DNA of 64,000 nt from Actinobacillus capsulatus DSM 19761 (GTDB lineage: Bacteria; Pseudomonadota; Gammaproteobacteria; Enterobacterales; Pasteurellaceae), in the NCBI RefSeq assembly GCF_000374285.1, contig NZ_KB893939.1:50367-114366 (forward strand). The letters are read 5' to 3'. How positions within the stretch are numbered: position 1 is the stretch's first letter; the number at the start of each line of letters is the position of its first letter. The notes below the pieces were generated by a model. It made no database searches and had not been told where the DNA came from. It saw only the letters and a program-made list of their open reading frames with translations. The position numbers were made by a program, and so were the translations under genes. Positions 8,196-18,721 of the stretch are shown one piece after another.

Positions 8196-10334
8196 ATGAA
8201 CAACATCATTCGATTATCCAGCAACCAAAACGATCTGATCATTAATGCTTCAGATAATCCTCAAATTCTCTATTGGGGAGAAAAATTAGCGCAATTTGAG
8301 CCGACCAATGCTTGGCTCAGCTATTCAGGTGTAACAAACGGTGGTTTAGATATTGACGTGCCGGTTTCACTTGTGGCGGAAAACGGACGTGGCTATTTTG
8401 AATCGTCTTCCGTTGAAGGTCATCGCAATGGTTTAGACTCAATGCCGGTGTTCAAATTAAGTAAAATTGAACAACAAAATGACTACTTGATTATCCACCA
8501 AACGGATGAAATTGCCGGTTTAGAATTTAGTAGCGAATTTGTATTAGACAAAGCGACTTCCGTATTAAAAACACGGAATAAATTACGTAATTTAAAAGCC
8601 GTTCCTTATAACGTAAACCGCCTTGCCGTGACACTTCCATTGCCTGAATTTGCCGATGAAGTCTGTACGTTCTACGGTCGCTGGGTAAGAGAATTCCAAC
8701 CGAATCGCCAAGGCCTCAAACATGGCGGTTTTATTCAGGAAAATCGTGTAGGTCGAACTTCTCACGAATATCCGCCAATTTTGATTGTCGGTAAAGAAGG
8801 CTATAAAGAACAAAAAGGCGATGTGTGGGGCTTCCATTTGGCTTGGAGCGGAAACCACCGTATTCGTGCCGATATTGATATTCGAGGCAGACGTAGCGTG
8901 CAATTGGAAGCTTTGTACTTTCCGGGGGAAATCACACTAGCACAAGATGAAGAGATTGCGACCCCTTGGGTTTATGCAACCGCCTCTAACCAAGGCTTAA
9001 ACGGTATGAGCCAGCAATTCCACCAATACGTACGTGAAAATATTCTGCATTTCCCTCAAGGTAAAACTCGTCCGGTACACCTCAATATTTGGGAAGGCGT
9101 TTACTTCGACCACAAACCGGAACATATTATCGCCATGGCAAAAGCTGCCGCAGAAATGGGCGTAGAACGTTTTATTATTGATGACGGTTGGTTTATTGGA
9201 CGTGATGATGATTTCGGCGGTTTAGGCGATTGGTATTTAGACGAACGCAAATATCCAAACGGTTTAACACCAGTGGTCAAAGCGGTAAAAGCTCTCGGTA
9301 TGCAATTCGGGATTTGGGTTGAGTTAGAAATGATCAACAAACCAACCAAACTTTACCAACAACACCCCGATTGGTTATTAGCGGTCGAAGGTTACGATCA
9401 GCCTGCCGAACGCAATCAATTTATACTAGACCTTTGCAATCCGGAAGTGTTTGACTATTTAGTAGAACGAATGGATTGGTTGCTCGGTAATCACGATATT
9501 GATTACGTAAAATGGGATATGAACCGTCGTATCGTACAAGGCGCTCACCAAGGCAAAGCCGCGGTAACCAAACAAACCGAAGCCTTCTATCGCTTGTGCG
9601 ATGTGCTTTGTGAAAAATATCCGAATGTTGAATTTGAAGCTTGCTCTTCCGGCGGCGGTCGTATCGATTACGAGGTGTTAAAACGCTCACAACGTTTTTG
9701 GACTTCCGATGATAACGATGCACTCGAACGCCAAACAATCCAACGTGGTTTTAGTTACTTCTATCCGCCTGAAATTATGGGCGCACATATCGGCGGCTTC
9801 CATTGCCACACCACATACCGCAAATTAGATGCAAATTTCCGCGGTTTAACCGCCTTATTCGGTCATATGGGCGTGGAGTTAGATCCAGTGAAAGAAGGCG
9901 AAGAAGAACGCAAAAATTTTGCCAAATATATCGCGTTACATAAATCCTTGCGAGAGATATTACATAGCGGCACAGCATTCCGTCTAGACCGCCAAGATCC
10001 GGCTTGTTTAGTTAACGGTGTTGTGGCTCAAGATAGCTCACAAGCGGTGATTTTAATCAGCCAACTTGCAATGCTCGATTACTTACGTCAAGAATCGCTA
10101 CGTCTGCCATATCTCAAACAAGGCAATTATCAAGTAGAAATTCTGGATTTACCTCGTAACTTTGCCGAAGGAAAGTTTGGTCATTTGATGAAAAAATTAC
10201 CGGAATGGATGGTAAAAGCATTAAACGGTGAAAAAGTTGTCATTAACAGTGAATGGCTGGCAAAAGTCGGTTTAGGCTTACCGATTATTGACCCAGCTTC
10301 CGCAATGCTATTGAAATTTACCCGTATCGCTTAA
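8196..10334 (+). CDS. rafA: Alpha-galactosidase, glycoside hydrolase family 36
   Basis: The frame opens at 8136, but AAGGAA at 8184-8189 and the conserved N-terminus support the ATG at 8196, giving 712 residues, close to E. coli RafA (708). Family 36 hallmarks are present: nucleophile D441 in YVKWDMNR, the glycine loop SSGGGRID near residue 490, and acid/base D505 in FWTSDDND. The enzyme should hydrolyse terminal alpha-1,6-galactosyl residues of raffinose or melibiose in the cytoplasm after uptake by the adjacent permease. No signal peptide is seen. The raf assignment is by family and operon layout; a melA-type name would be equally defensible. Confidence 0.88.
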   Translation: MNNIIRLSSNQNDLIINASDNPQILYWGEKLAQFEPTNAWLSYSGVTNGGLDIDVPVSLVAENGRGYFESSSVEGHRNGLDSMPVFKLSKIEQQNDYLIIHQTDEIAGLEFSSEFVLDKATSVLKTRNKLRNLKAVPYNVNRLAVTLPLPEFADEVCTFYGRWVREFQPNRQGLKHGGFIQENRVGRTSHEYPPILIVGKEGYKEQKGDVWGFHLAWSGNHRIRADIDIRGRRSVQLEALYFPGEITLAQDEEIATPWVYATASNQGLNGMSQQFHQYVRENILHFPQGKTRPVHLNIWEGVYFDHKPEHIIAMAKAAAEMGVERFIIDDGWFIGRDDDFGGLGDWYLDERKYPNGLTPVVKAVKALGMQFGIWVELEMINKPTKLYQQHPDWLLAVEGYDQPAERNQFILDLCNPEVFDYLVERMDWLLGNHDIDYVKWDMNRRIVQGAHQGKAAVTKQTEAFYRLCDVLCEKYPNVEFEACSSGGGRIDYEVLKRSQRFWTSDDNDALERQTIQRGFSYFYPPEIMGAHIGGFHCHTTYRKLDANFRGLTALFGHMGVELDPVKEGEEERKNFAKYIALHKSLREILHSGTAFRLDRQDPACLVNGVVAQDSSQAVILISQLAMLDYLRQESLRLPYLKQGNYQVEILDLPRNFAEGKFGHLMKKLPEWMVKALNGEKVVINSEWLAKVGLGLPIIDPASAMLLKFTRIA

Positions 10335-10385
10335 ACATCATAAACAAGCGGTTAAATTTCCTAAGTTTTTTGCAAAATTTTCCAG

Positions 10386-10539
10386 TATTATGTAGCTGTT
10401 GCACAAAATTATTGATAAATGAAACGTAGGGGCGAACCGATGTGTTCGCCCAAGAAAAATCAATAAGGAATATTGTCTATCAAGGGCGGACACATCGATC
10501 CACTCCTACAAACTGATTTGTGCATTTGCTACATAATAC
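10386..10539. repeat. 154-bp imperfect inverted-repeat element (MITE-like)
   Basis: The ends are exact 11 bp inverted repeats (TATTATGTAGC / GCTACATAATA). Inside, TGCACAAA and the stretch GATGTGTTCGCCC recur in inverted, diverged form (GGGCGGACACATC), leaving a loop of about 30 bases. It has no coding capacity and lies between the convergent alpha-galactosidase and ABC transporter genes. The single-stranded form would fold into a long hairpin. A miniature inverted-repeat element or an extended stable RNA hairpin are both possible. Confidence 0.6.
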
Positions 10540-10586
10540 CGAAATTTTCAGGAAATTTAACCGCTTGTATTATCTCTCTAGCCAGC

Positions 10587-12185
10587 CTAGGCTAAATGAG
10601 AAGCTTCAATTAAACGTTGCGTGTAAGCATGTTTTGGTTGCTCAAAAATTTGTTGAGCGCTGCCGCTTTCCACCACTTCACCTTTACTCATCACGATTAC
10701 TTTGTCACTTAACGCTCGTACGACCGCAAGATCATGGCTGATAAATAGGTAACTTAAACCATATTTTTGTTGTAAACGATTAAGCAATTCAACCACGGTT
10801 AACTGTGTAGAACGATCCAGTGCGGAAGTCGGTTCATCTAATAACACGAATTTAGGTTCTAAAATAATCGCGCGGGCAATTGCGATGCGTTGCCGCTGTC
10901 CCCCTGAGAATTCATGAGGGTAACGATTGATCATCGCGGGGCTTAAATTCACCTCTTCTAACATTTTTTGCACTTTTTCTCTGCGTTCCGCTTTCGTCAT
11001 CTGCGGATAATGAACCGCTAACCCTTCTCCGATAATTTCACCTACCGTTAAGCGTGGAGAAAGAGAATTAAATGGATCTTGGAACACCATTTGCATATTT
11101 CGTTTTAAAGATTGGCGATCACTTTTTGATAAGGCAGAAATCACTTGACCGTCAAATTCAACTTTGCCCTGATAATCCAGAATTTGCATGATCGCTCGCC
11201 CTAATGTAGATTTTCCCGAGCCGGATTCTCCGACAATGCCAAGCGTTTCTCCCACATTTAGCTGGAACGAAATATCTTTTACCGCATTAAACACTTTCTT
11301 CGTTTTTCCCCAGAAAGAGCGCTGTAACACATAATCGACTTCGATATTTTTTGCATTAATCAACAATTTAGCCGGTTCACTTTGCGTGTTTTTGAAATGA
11401 CTCGGAATAGGCGTTAAAAGCTCCATCGTATAAGGATGCTTTGGTTGTGCAAAAACATCGGCGGTTTTACCACGTTCCACAATTTCACCGGATTTCATTA
11501 CACAAACATCATCACTGTATTTTTGCACTAAACGCAAATCGTGCGAAATGAGGATAATCGCCATGCCCATTTCGGCTTGTAATTCCAGCATTAAATCCAA
11601 AATTTCCGCCTGTGTCGTGACATCCAATGCAGTAGTCGGCTCATCAGCAATCAATAAATCCGGTTTATTAATAATTGCCATCGCAATCATAATGCGTTGT
11701 AACTGCCCACCGGAAAACTCGTGCGGATAACACTTTAATTTCTTTTCCGCATTTGGAATTTTTACTTTCTGTAATGCCGCCAAGGTCAACGCTTCCGCCT
11801 TTTGTTTGATCATATTCGGCGTATGTGTCATCACCGCTTCTGCAACTTGTTCACCAATCGGCATATAGGGATTTAAAGAAGTCATTGGCTCTTGGAAAAT
11901 CATCCCGATACGATCGCCTCGTATTGCTTGCATTTCGGCTTCCGTAAGCGTCAAAATATCCTTATCTTCAAATATAATTTGAGAATGTTTGCCATATTGC
12001 ACAATATTTTTCGGCAATAATTGCATAATTGACATCGAGGTGACCGATTTACCGGAACCAGACTCACCGACAATGGCAAGAGTCTGCCCTTTTTCCAGCG
12101 AAAAAGACACGGAACGCACCGTATGTGAAAAACGATCTTCCGCTTTTAAATATACGTCTAAATTTTTAACTTCTAATAATTTCAT
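10587..12185 (-). CDS. Oligopeptide ABC transporter, fused double ATPase (YejF-like)
   Basis: 532 residues made of two ABC ATPase domains in tandem. The first Walker A is GESGSGKS near residues 40-47 and the second an identical motif near 315-322; both have an ABC signature (FSGGQLQR, FSGGQRQR) and a DEP Walker B. The C-terminal peptide-transporter extension (PKHPYT, PKHAYT) follows each. Architecture and length match YejF and similar fused ATPases, not the separate OppD and OppF of enterics, although the two permeases it follows are clearly OppB and OppC type. It powers peptide import at the inner membrane. No substrate-binding protein gene lies beside it. Confidence 0.9.
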   Translation of the reverse strand: MKLLEVKNLDVYLKAEDRFSHTVRSVSFSLEKGQTLAIVGESGSGKSVTSMSIMQLLPKNIVQYGKHSQIIFEDKDILTLTEAEMQAIRGDRIGMIFQEPMTSLNPYMPIGEQVAEAVMTHTPNMIKQKAEALTLAALQKVKIPNAEKKLKCYPHEFSGGQLQRIMIAMAIINKPDLLIADEPTTALDVTTQAEILDLMLELQAEMGMAIILISHDLRLVQKYSDDVCVMKSGEIVERGKTADVFAQPKHPYTMELLTPIPSHFKNTQSEPAKLLINAKNIEVDYVLQRSFWGKTKKVFNAVKDISFQLNVGETLGIVGESGSGKSTLGRAIMQILDYQGKVEFDGQVISALSKSDRQSLKRNMQMVFQDPFNSLSPRLTVGEIIGEGLAVHYPQMTKAERREKVQKMLEEVNLSPAMINRYPHEFSGGQRQRIAIARAIILEPKFVLLDEPTSALDRSTQLTVVELLNRLQQKYGLSYLFISHDLAVVRALSDKVIVMSKGEVVESGSAQQIFEQPKHAYTQRLIEASHLA

Positions 12186-12200
12186 CCTTCACTCCTGTTT

Positions 12201-13115
12201 TTATTTATCTTTTGGATCTAATGCGTCACGCAGACCATCGCCAATAAAATTGAAACAAAATAACGTTAAGCAAAGGAAAAAAGCCGGAAATCCGAGCAAC
12301 CAAGGAGAAGTTTCCATCTGAGCGGCTCCATCGCTTAGCAATGAGCCCCAACTACTCATTGGTTCTTGAGTACCCAGCCCTAAGAAACTTAAAAATGATT
12401 CGAATAAAATCAGTGAAGGCACTTCCAGCGAAGCGTACACCACCACTAAGCCAAGTACATTCGGAATAATGTGACGCCAAATAATCTGACGGCGAGAAAC
12501 ACCGCACACAATTGCCGCTTCAATAAATTCTTTATTTTTAAGCGCTAATGTTTGCCCTCGTACGATACGAGCTAGCCCTAGCCAAGCAATCATACCGATT
12601 GCCACAAAAATTAAGAAAATATTTTGCCCAAATAAAGTCACCAATAAAATGACGAAGAACATAAACGGAAATGAGCTTAAAATTTCAAGAAAACGCATCA
12701 TTACGCTATCTACTTTGCCGCCTACATAGCCTGAAATAGCGCCGTAAATAGTACCGATAATTACAGCCACCAAAGCGCCGGCAATGCCGACCATCAACGA
12801 TATTCTGCCGCCCATAGCGACACGCACCATCAGATCTCGCCCTGAAGCGTCTGTGCCAAAATAATGCAAGGATTTAACATCCGGTGCGGTACTCATCATA
12901 TTCCAATCGGTATCTTCGTAACTAAACGGCATTAGCATTGGTACAAAAGTGATAAATAGCACGATTAACAGCAACATAAATAAGCTAGCAACTGCTGCCT
13001 TATTACGAAAAAAACGGCGACGAGCATCTTGCCATAAGCTGCGCCCTTCCAATACCATTGCTGTATTAACTGAAGCGAGATTTTCCGAAAAGTTTTGGTT
13101 TTTATCTATTTGCAT
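12201..13115 (-). CDS. oppC: Oligopeptide ABC transporter permease OppC
   Basis: 304 residues, matching E. coli OppC (302) almost throughout: EGRSLWQDARRRF at the N-terminus, the YFGTDASGRDL loop, six membrane helices, the EAA loop that docks the ATPase (EFIEAAIVCGVS) and the C-terminal FNFIGDGLRDALDPKDK. It forms the peptide channel with OppB. The gene is 9 bases downstream of oppB and 15 upstream of the fused ATPase, so the three form one leftward operon. Confidence 0.92.
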   Translation of the reverse strand: MQIDKNQNFSENLASVNTAMVLEGRSLWQDARRRFFRNKAAVASLFMLLLIVLFITFVPMLMPFSYEDTDWNMMSTAPDVKSLHYFGTDASGRDLMVRVAMGGRISLMVGIAGALVAVIIGTIYGAISGYVGGKVDSVMMRFLEILSSFPFMFFVILLVTLFGQNIFLIFVAIGMIAWLGLARIVRGQTLALKNKEFIEAAIVCGVSRRQIIWRHIIPNVLGLVVVYASLEVPSLILFESFLSFLGLGTQEPMSSWGSLLSDGAAQMETSPWLLGFPAFFLCLTLFCFNFIGDGLRDALDPKDK

Positions 13116-13124
13116 ATTTCCTTC

Positions 13125-14048
13125 CTAGCTATCACGAATTTTCGGGTCAATCACCGCATATAAAATATCTACGATCGCATTAAATAAAATGGTTAAAGTG
13201 CCAACCAATATGGTTAAGCTCAACACTAAAGAATAGTCTCGATTTAAAGCTCCATTTACAAATAGCTGACCTAATCCCGGCAAGCCGAAGACACTTTCAA
13301 TCACCATTGAACCGGTAATAATGCCGATAAAGGCGGGCGCAAGATAAGTAATGACAGGAATTAATGCGGGTTTTAAGGCGTGTTTAAAAATGATTTTCCA
13401 CATTGGCACGCCTTTGGCTTTTGCCGTGCGAATATAATTTGAATGGAGAATTTCTATCATTGAACCACGAGTAATACGGGCAAGTCCGGCAACATAGCCA
13501 ATGGTAAGCGAAAGTACCGGTAGCACCATATAATAGAGTTGACCGCCGTTCCAGCCACCTGCCGGAAGCCATTGTAAGTGAATCGCAAAAAATAAAACCA
13601 GCAGCGGCGCAAATACGAAACTCGGCATAATTACCCCGGTCATGGCAAATCCCATCACGATGTAATCCCATTTACTATTTTGCTTTAATGCCGCCACAAT
13701 ACCGGCAGTTAAGCCGATAATCACCGCAAAAATAAATGCGACTACGCCTAATTTAATCGAAACGGGAAATGCTGAAGCAATTAAATCATTAACCGACTGA
13801 TCTTTATATTTAAAAGAGGGACCAAAATCGCCATGGGCAAGATTATCCATATAGATAAAATATTGTCTATAAAGCGGTTCATTCAGGTGATATTTCGCTT
13901 CAATATTAGCCATCACTTCAGGCGGGTAAGCTTTTTCAGAAGTAAACGGACTTCCCGGAGCAAGCCGCATAAGAAAGAATGAGAAGGTAATTAGAATGAA
14001 AAGTGTTGGAATGGCTTCCAATATGCGCCTAATAATAAATTTCAGCAT
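13125..14048 (-). CDS. oppB: Oligopeptide ABC transporter permease OppB
   Basis: The ATG at 14048 has GGGAGG seven bases upstream and is preferred over the TTG at 14054; product 307 residues (E. coli OppB 306). Strong identity to OppB: RRILEAIPTLFILIT, the conserved MRLAPGSPFTSE loop, YHLNEPL, HGDFGPSFKYKDQSVNDL, and the coupling helix NYIRTAKAKGVP. First gene of the oppB-oppC-ATPase operon; oppA, normally upstream, is absent here, so binding protein(s) must be encoded elsewhere. Confidence 0.92.
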   Translation of the reverse strand: MLKFIIRRILEAIPTLFILITFSFFLMRLAPGSPFTSEKAYPPEVMANIEAKYHLNEPLYRQYFIYMDNLAHGDFGPSFKYKDQSVNDLIASAFPVSIKLGVVAFIFAVIIGLTAGIVAALKQNSKWDYIVMGFAMTGVIMPSFVFAPLLVLFFAIHLQWLPAGGWNGGQLYYMVLPVLSLTIGYVAGLARITRGSMIEILHSNYIRTAKAKGVPMWKIIFKHALKPALIPVITYLAPAFIGIITGSMVIESVFGLPGLGQLFVNGALNRDYSLVLSLTILVGTLTILFNAIVDILYAVIDPKIRDS

Positions 14049-14132
14049 TAGCAATCCTCCCTTTTAATTAAGAATAGCTAATTAGTAACTGAAATAGTAC
14101 ATTTTGTAAATACGGATGAAGCATAAATAAAC

Positions 14133-14204
14133 AACAAGCGGTCAAATTTTCCGAAAAAATTGCAAAAACATTTTGCAAAATCTTGGTGAAATTCGACCGC
14201 TTGT
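14133..14204. terminator. Inverted pair of Apl-type uptake sequences between oppB and ruvB
   Basis: ACAAGCGGTCAAATTTT faces AAATTCGACCGCTTGT; the uptake words are inverted around an A/T-rich loop, a common arrangement in this genus that serves as terminator. It lies downstream of leftward ruvB. Confidence 0.6.
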
Positions 14205-14215
14205 CTAAATTTAAT

Positions 14216-15220
14216 TTAATCAAGCTTAGCGATACCTAAATGCGCATAAGTTCGGCTGGTGGCAATACGCCCTCTCGGCGTTCGCTGTAAAAAACCTTGC
14301 TGAATTAAATAAGGCTCCAGTACGTCTTCAATCGTATCTCGCTCTTCACCTATCGCTGCAGCTAAATTATCTAAGCCGACCGGGCCTCCGTCAAAGCGCT
14401 CGACAATCGCTTGTAGTAATTTGATGTCCATAAAGTCAAAGCCTTCGGAATCTACATCAAGCATCGCCAACGCTTGTTTGGCGATATCGGAAGTAATCAC
14501 ACCATTATTACGCACATCGGCATAATCTCGCACACGGCGTAATAAACGGTTGGCAATTCGAGGTGTACCACGTGAACGGCGAGCCACTTCATAAGCGCCG
14601 TCCGGTGATAAATTTAAGTTTAAGTAATCAGCACTACGTTTTACGATTGAGGTTAAATCATCCACCGAGTAAAACTCTAAACGCTGTACAATTCCAAAAC
14701 GGTCGCGTAACGGAGATGTTAGCGAGCCGGCACGGGTGGTTGCCCCCACTAAGGTAAACGGCGGTAAATCCAGCTTAATCGAACGCGCTGCCGGCCCTTC
14801 GCCAATCATAATATCTAACTGATAATCTTCCATTGCCGGATAAAGCACTTCTTCAATTGCCGGCGATAAGCGGTGGATCTCATCAATAAATAATACGTCA
14901 TAAGGTTCTAAATTGGTCAACATTGCCGCCAAATCGCCCGCTTTCTCTAGCACCGGCCCGGAAGTTGTGCGGATATTCACCCCCATTTCATTGGCAACGA
15001 TATTGGCTAAGGTGGTTTTACCCAACCCCGGCGGACCAAAAATCAACAAATGATCTAACGCCTCATCACGCAATTTTGCCGCTTTAATAAAGATCTCCAT
15101 CTGCTCTCGTACAGACGGCTGACCGACATAATCCGCCAATAATTTAGGGCGAATCGCACGATCGATGACTTCTTCCTCACGCCTCGGCGAGGCACTAATT
15201 ATTCTATCTGCTTCAATCAT
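14216..15220 (-). CDS. ruvB: Holliday junction branch-migration ATPase RuvB
   Basis: 334 residues, normal RuvB length. Visible are MIEADRIIS, the [12 protein letters not shown] segment, Walker A GPPGLGKT at residues 62-69, Walker [10 protein letters not shown], sensor [18 protein letters not shown] and the C-terminal winged helix ending [13 protein letters not shown]. Hexameric RuvB rings drive branch migration of Holliday junctions loaded by RuvA during recombinational repair. It lies 18 bases downstream of ruvA in one operon. Confidence 0.97.
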   Translation of the reverse strand: MIEADRIISASPRREEEVIDRAIRPKLLADYVGQPSVREQMEIFIKAAKLRDEALDHLLIFGPPGLGKTTLANIVANEMGVNIRTTSGPVLEKAGDLAAMLTNLEPYDVLFIDEIHRLSPAIEEVLYPAMEDYQLDIMIGEGPAARSIKLDLPPFTLVGATTRAGSLTSPLRDRFGIVQRLEFYSVDDLTSIVKRSADYLNLNLSPDGAYEVARRSRGTPRIANRLLRRVRDYADVRNNGVITSDIAKQALAMLDVDSEGFDFMDIKLLQAIVERFDGGPVGLDNLAAAIGEERDTIEDVLEPYLIQQGFLQRTPRGRIATSRTYAHLGIAKLD

Positions 15221-15238
15221 TTAAGGTATTTTTACTTT

Positions 15239-15844
15239 TTAAAGAGAGGCTTTTAAAGCCTCACGAATTAATTGTTCGCTGGTTGCGCCCACTTTATTCA
15301 CTTTCTTAATCATCTTCTCGGCATCAGCAAGTTTATAGCCTAACGCCACTAAAGCATCACGGGCTTCATCTGCAGGAGCATGCGAATGTGTTGCAACAAT
15401 CGTTTCAACCGAATGTTCTTCAAAGAAATCACTTTGCGCCACACCTTTGAATTTGCCTTTGAGCTCTACTAATAGACGCTCGGCTGTCTTACGCCCAATG
15501 CCAGGAATTTTGGTTAACTTGGCTAATTCTTCATGCTCTACCGCATTCGCAAATTGTGAAACCGACATTGCTGATAAAATTGCAAGTGCTAATTTAGGTC
15601 CAACACCGTTGGTTTTAATCAATTCACGAAATAAAGTTCTATCTTGCTTTTGTGCAAAGCCAAATAATAAATGCGCATCTTCACGTACCACTAAATGCGT
15701 AAAGATTGCGGCTTCTTCACCTACTTGTGGCAAGCTGTAAAAGCTCGTCATCGGCAATAGCACTTCATATCCAACACCCTGCACGTCAATTACCATTTCA
15801 GGCGGTTGTTTTTCAATAATTTTTCCCTGTAATCTTCCGATCAT
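15239..15844 (-). CDS. ruvA: Holliday junction recognition protein RuvA
   Basis: 201 residues: N-terminal OB domain ([24 protein letters not shown]), central helix-hairpin-helix pair ([32 protein letters not shown]) and a C-terminal domain that contacts RuvB. It binds four-way junctions as a tetramer and recruits RuvB. ruvC, which often precedes ruvA, is absent: upstream is the unrelated potC terminator. Confidence 0.97.
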   Translation of the reverse strand: MIGRLQGKIIEKQPPEMVIDVQGVGYEVLLPMTSFYSLPQVGEEAAIFTHLVVREDAHLLFGFAQKQDRTLFRELIKTNGVGPKLALAILSAMSVSQFANAVEHEELAKLTKIPGIGRKTAERLLVELKGKFKGVAQSDFFEEHSVETIVATHSHAPADEARDALVALGYKLADAEKMIKKVNKVGATSEQLIREALKASL

Positions 15845-15947
15845 TGATTTTATTCCAAACTAAAAAATTTGCCTTAGCATAACAGAAAACTGTATAGAAT
15901 AACAGGCTAACAAGCGGTCTATTTTGGCTAATTTTTTGCAAAAAAAT

Positions 15948-15967
15948 AGCCCGCTAATCAGCGAGCC
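15948..15967 (-). terminator. Terminator of potABC
   Basis: GCCCGCT-AATC-AGCGAGC forms a hairpin with one mismatch; read leftward it is followed by a run of T, directly after the potC stop. Confidence 0.75.
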
Positions 15968-15985
15968 ATTTTTAATCAAATTAAA

Positions 15986-16753
15986 TTACGCTTTTTTTCT
16001 TACCACTAATTGGCTTAATACCACCAATGTCAGTGAGAAAATAATCATAATCGTTGCTAATGCATTTACTTCCGGCGTCACACCGGTTTTCACCAGCGAG
16101 AAGATTTTTAACGGTAATACTTCATAGCTTGGGCTGGTAACGAATGATGAAACCACTACGTCATCTAACGAAATAGTAAAGCTTAATAACCAACCGGAAA
16201 TAATAGACGGTAATGCAAGCGGTAAAATAATTTTACGCAAAATCGTTACTTCACTTGCGCCTAAATCCTTCGCAGCTTCCAACATCTTACCGTCAAAATC
16301 ACTTAAACGAGATGAAATAGTAATCACCACATAAGGCAAACAGAAAGTAATATGCGCAATTAATAACGAAATAAAACCAAGCTGCACACCTAAAATCATA
16401 AATAGCACTAATAATGAAACTGCCATTACGATATCCGGTGACATCATGACGATAAACAGCAAACCGCCGACCATTTGCTTACCACGGAATTTATAGCGGT
16501 ATAGCGCAATAGAAGTTAACGCACCTAAAATAGTTGAAAACGTTGCGGCAAAAAATGCAATCGTCAATGAATTCATAGTTGCGTGAACCAACGTATCATT
16601 TGCAAATAAACGCTCATACCAGTTCCAACTGAATCCTTTCCATTGTAATCCGTAACGGTCTGCATTAAATGAGTTTACTACCAAAATAATAATCGGAATA
16701 TAAAGGTAGGCAAACACCACGAACATAAAAAAGTTTCTTAATGTCTTTTTCAT
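15986..16753 (-). CDS. potC: Spermidine/putrescine ABC transporter permease PotC
   Basis: 255 residues, six predicted membrane helices and the binding-protein-dependent permease loop [25 protein letters not shown]. It starts on the base shared with the potB stop (TAATG), showing translational coupling. With PotB it forms the polyamine channel in the inner membrane. Its start [20 protein letters not shown] is typical of PotC. Confidence 0.92.
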   Translation of the reverse strand: MKKTLRNFFMFVVFAYLYIPIIILVVNSFNADRYGLQWKGFSWNWYERLFANDTLVHATMNSLTIAFFAATFSTILGALTSIALYRYKFRGKQMVGGLLFIVMMSPDIVMAVSLLVLFMILGVQLGFISLLIAHITFCLPYVVITISSRLSDFDGKMLEAAKDLGASEVTILRKIILPLALPSIISGWLLSFTISLDDVVVSSFVTSPSYEVLPLKIFSLVKTGVTPEVNALATIMIIFSLTLVVLSQLVVRKKA

Positions 16754-17619
16754 TATTCAAGCTCCACCTTTTTATTTAATAATTTATTTGCACGATAATA
16801 AACATATAGCATTAATGCCATTAACACGGTAAGTGCAATACTTACTGCCGAACCTAATGCGAACTGATTGGTATTTAAGAATAAGCTCTTAATAATGTTA
16901 CCGATTAATGGTGTTTTACCGCCACCTAATAAGTCGGCAACATAGAACATTCCCATTGCAGGTAATAATACTAATAAACAACCTGCTACAATCCCCGGCA
17001 TTGTCAGCGGAATCGTTACACGCACAAAACGTTGGAACGCATTCGCACCTAAATCTTTTGCCGCTTCTAATAAACGACCGTCAATTTTCTCAATTGAAGA
17101 ATAAAGCGGTAAAATCATAAACGGTAACAAGATATACACTAAACCGATAATAATCGCCAATTCAGAGTTTAATAAACGAAGCGGTTCGTCAATTAAACCG
17201 ATTGCCAATAATATTTCGTTTAATACGCCCTTCACGCCTAAGAAAATTTTAATACCGTAGATACGGATCAGCGAGTTTGTCCAGAATGGCAATACAACTA
17301 AAAACAATAGAATTGGACGCAACTTCGCTGGCATCTTCGCGATAATAAACGCAAACGGATAACCGATAATTAAACAGAAAAATGTTGCAATCGCAGACAT
17401 TTTAAATGAGTTCCACAATACCGTTGCATAAGTATCATTGAACAACTGTTTATATGCATCCAGACTAAATACGAAATCAACAAAGTATGCACTTTGGCGA
17501 TTTTCAGTAAGAAAACTGATTAACAGAACCAATAAGTTCGGTACAAGTACAAAAAGTAACAACCAACCGAAGATAACTGAAACTGTTCCAGCTTGGAATT
17601 TGTTACTAGCAATCTTCAT
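16753..17619 (-). CDS. potB: Spermidine/putrescine ABC transporter permease PotB
   Basis: The ATG at 17619 (MKIASNKFQ) is preferred over a TTG at 17631 and yields 288 residues, near E. coli PotB. Membrane helices alternate with the EAA loop [27 protein letters not shown]. The start overlaps the end of potA, so potA, potB and potC are one tightly coupled leftward operon. It is the partner permease to PotC. Confidence 0.92.
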   Translation of the reverse strand: MKIASNKFQAGTVSVIFGWLLLFVLVPNLLVLLISFLTENRQSAYFVDFVFSLDAYKQLFNDTYATVLWNSFKMSAIATFFCLIIGYPFAFIIAKMPAKLRPILLFLVVLPFWTNSLIRIYGIKIFLGVKGVLNEILLAIGLIDEPLRLLNSELAIIIGLVYILLPFMILPLYSSIEKIDGRLLEAAKDLGANAFQRFVRVTIPLTMPGIVAGCLLVLLPAMGMFYVADLLGGGKTPLIGNIIKSLFLNTNQFALGSAVSIALTVLMALMLYVYYRANKLLNKKVELE

Positions 17620-18721
17620 TATTGAGTACAACCTCCCAGCCTTCGTGCCATGTTAATGCCACTTTCTGACCGACTTCGTGATCGATATTTGGATCATCTT
17701 CATTGAAGAATTCGCTTACTAATACGTTCATGCCGTTGTGATCTAACTGTACGCTTGACTCTAGCGTCATACCTTTATAGTTACGATCAATAATATGACC
17801 GATAATCGCTTTTGAGCTTTCGTCTTCGTCTAATTCTTCAATAACGATATCTTCCGGACGTAAAAGCACTTTTAATTGTTGATTTGGCATCACATCCATA
17901 TCTTCAACTTTAATATTACAAATACGACCTTCTACATTTGCTTTAACATTGCGAGCGTCAACACGCTCAATTACGGTTGCGTCAAATACGTTGATTTCAC
18001 CGATAAAACGAGCCACGAATAAATTGCTCGGCTCTTCGTAGATTTCACGAGGCGTACCGTCCTGCGCAATCTTACCGCCATTCATTACGATAATACGATC
18101 AGACATCGTTAATGCTTCTTCTTGATCGTGTGTAACGAAAATAAAGGTAATGCCTAATTGGCGTTGTAATGCTTTTAGCTCGTTCTGCATTTCTTTACGC
18201 AGTTTATAGTCAAGTGCAGAAAGCGATTCATCCAACAATAAAACTTTCGGCTTATTCACTACCGCACGCGCGATGGCAATACGTTGTTGCTGACCGCCTG
18301 AAAGCTGAGCTGGTTTTTGCTCCGCACGGTCTTCCAAACGTACCATACGTAATGCTTCCATTACACGCGGTTTGATTTGGTCATTTGGCACTTTTTGCAT
18401 ACGTAAACCGAAAGCAACGTTTTCAAAAATCGTCATATGCGGGAATAACGCATAGCTTTGGAAAACCGTATTTACAGGGCGTTGTTCAGCAGGAACGTTA
18501 GACACATCTTGACCATCAAGAATGATCGAACCTTCAGTCAAGTCTTCAAAGCCCGCTATTAAACGTAATGCTGTTGTCTTACCACAACCTGAAGGACCTA
18601 AAATAGTCAAAAATTCACCATCATTAATGGTTAAATTTAAATCTTTAAGAATCGTTTTGCTACCGTAGCTTTTCGTAACATTGCGTAGTTCGATGATTGG
18701 TTTTTGTTCTAACTTTTCCAT
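17606..18721 (-). CDS. potA: Spermidine/putrescine ABC transporter ATPase PotA
   Basis: 371 residues: Walker A GPSGCGKT at residues 42-49, signature LSGGQQQR, Walker [12 protein letters not shown] (the DES variant is also that of enteric PotA), H-loop VTHDQEEAL and a C-terminal TOBE regulatory domain. It energises polyamine import. First gene of the operon. The periplasmic receptor PotD is not encoded next to it; Pasteurellaceae commonly keep potD genes elsewhere. Confidence 0.93.
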   Translation of the reverse strand: MEKLEQKPIIELRNVTKSYGSKTILKDLNLTINDGEFLTILGPSGCGKTTALRLIAGFEDLTEGSIILDGQDVSNVPAEQRPVNTVFQSYALFPHMTIFENVAFGLRMQKVPNDQIKPRVMEALRMVRLEDRAEQKPAQLSGGQQQRIAIARAVVNKPKVLLLDESLSALDYKLRKEMQNELKALQRQLGITFIFVTHDQEEALTMSDRIIVMNGGKIAQDGTPREIYEEPSNLFVARFIGEINVFDATVIERVDARNVKANVEGRICNIKVEDMDVMPNQQLKVLLRPEDIVIEELDEDESSKAIIGHIIDRNYKGMTLESSVQLDHNGMNVLVSEFFNEDDPNIDHEVGQKVALTWHEGWEVVLNNEDC

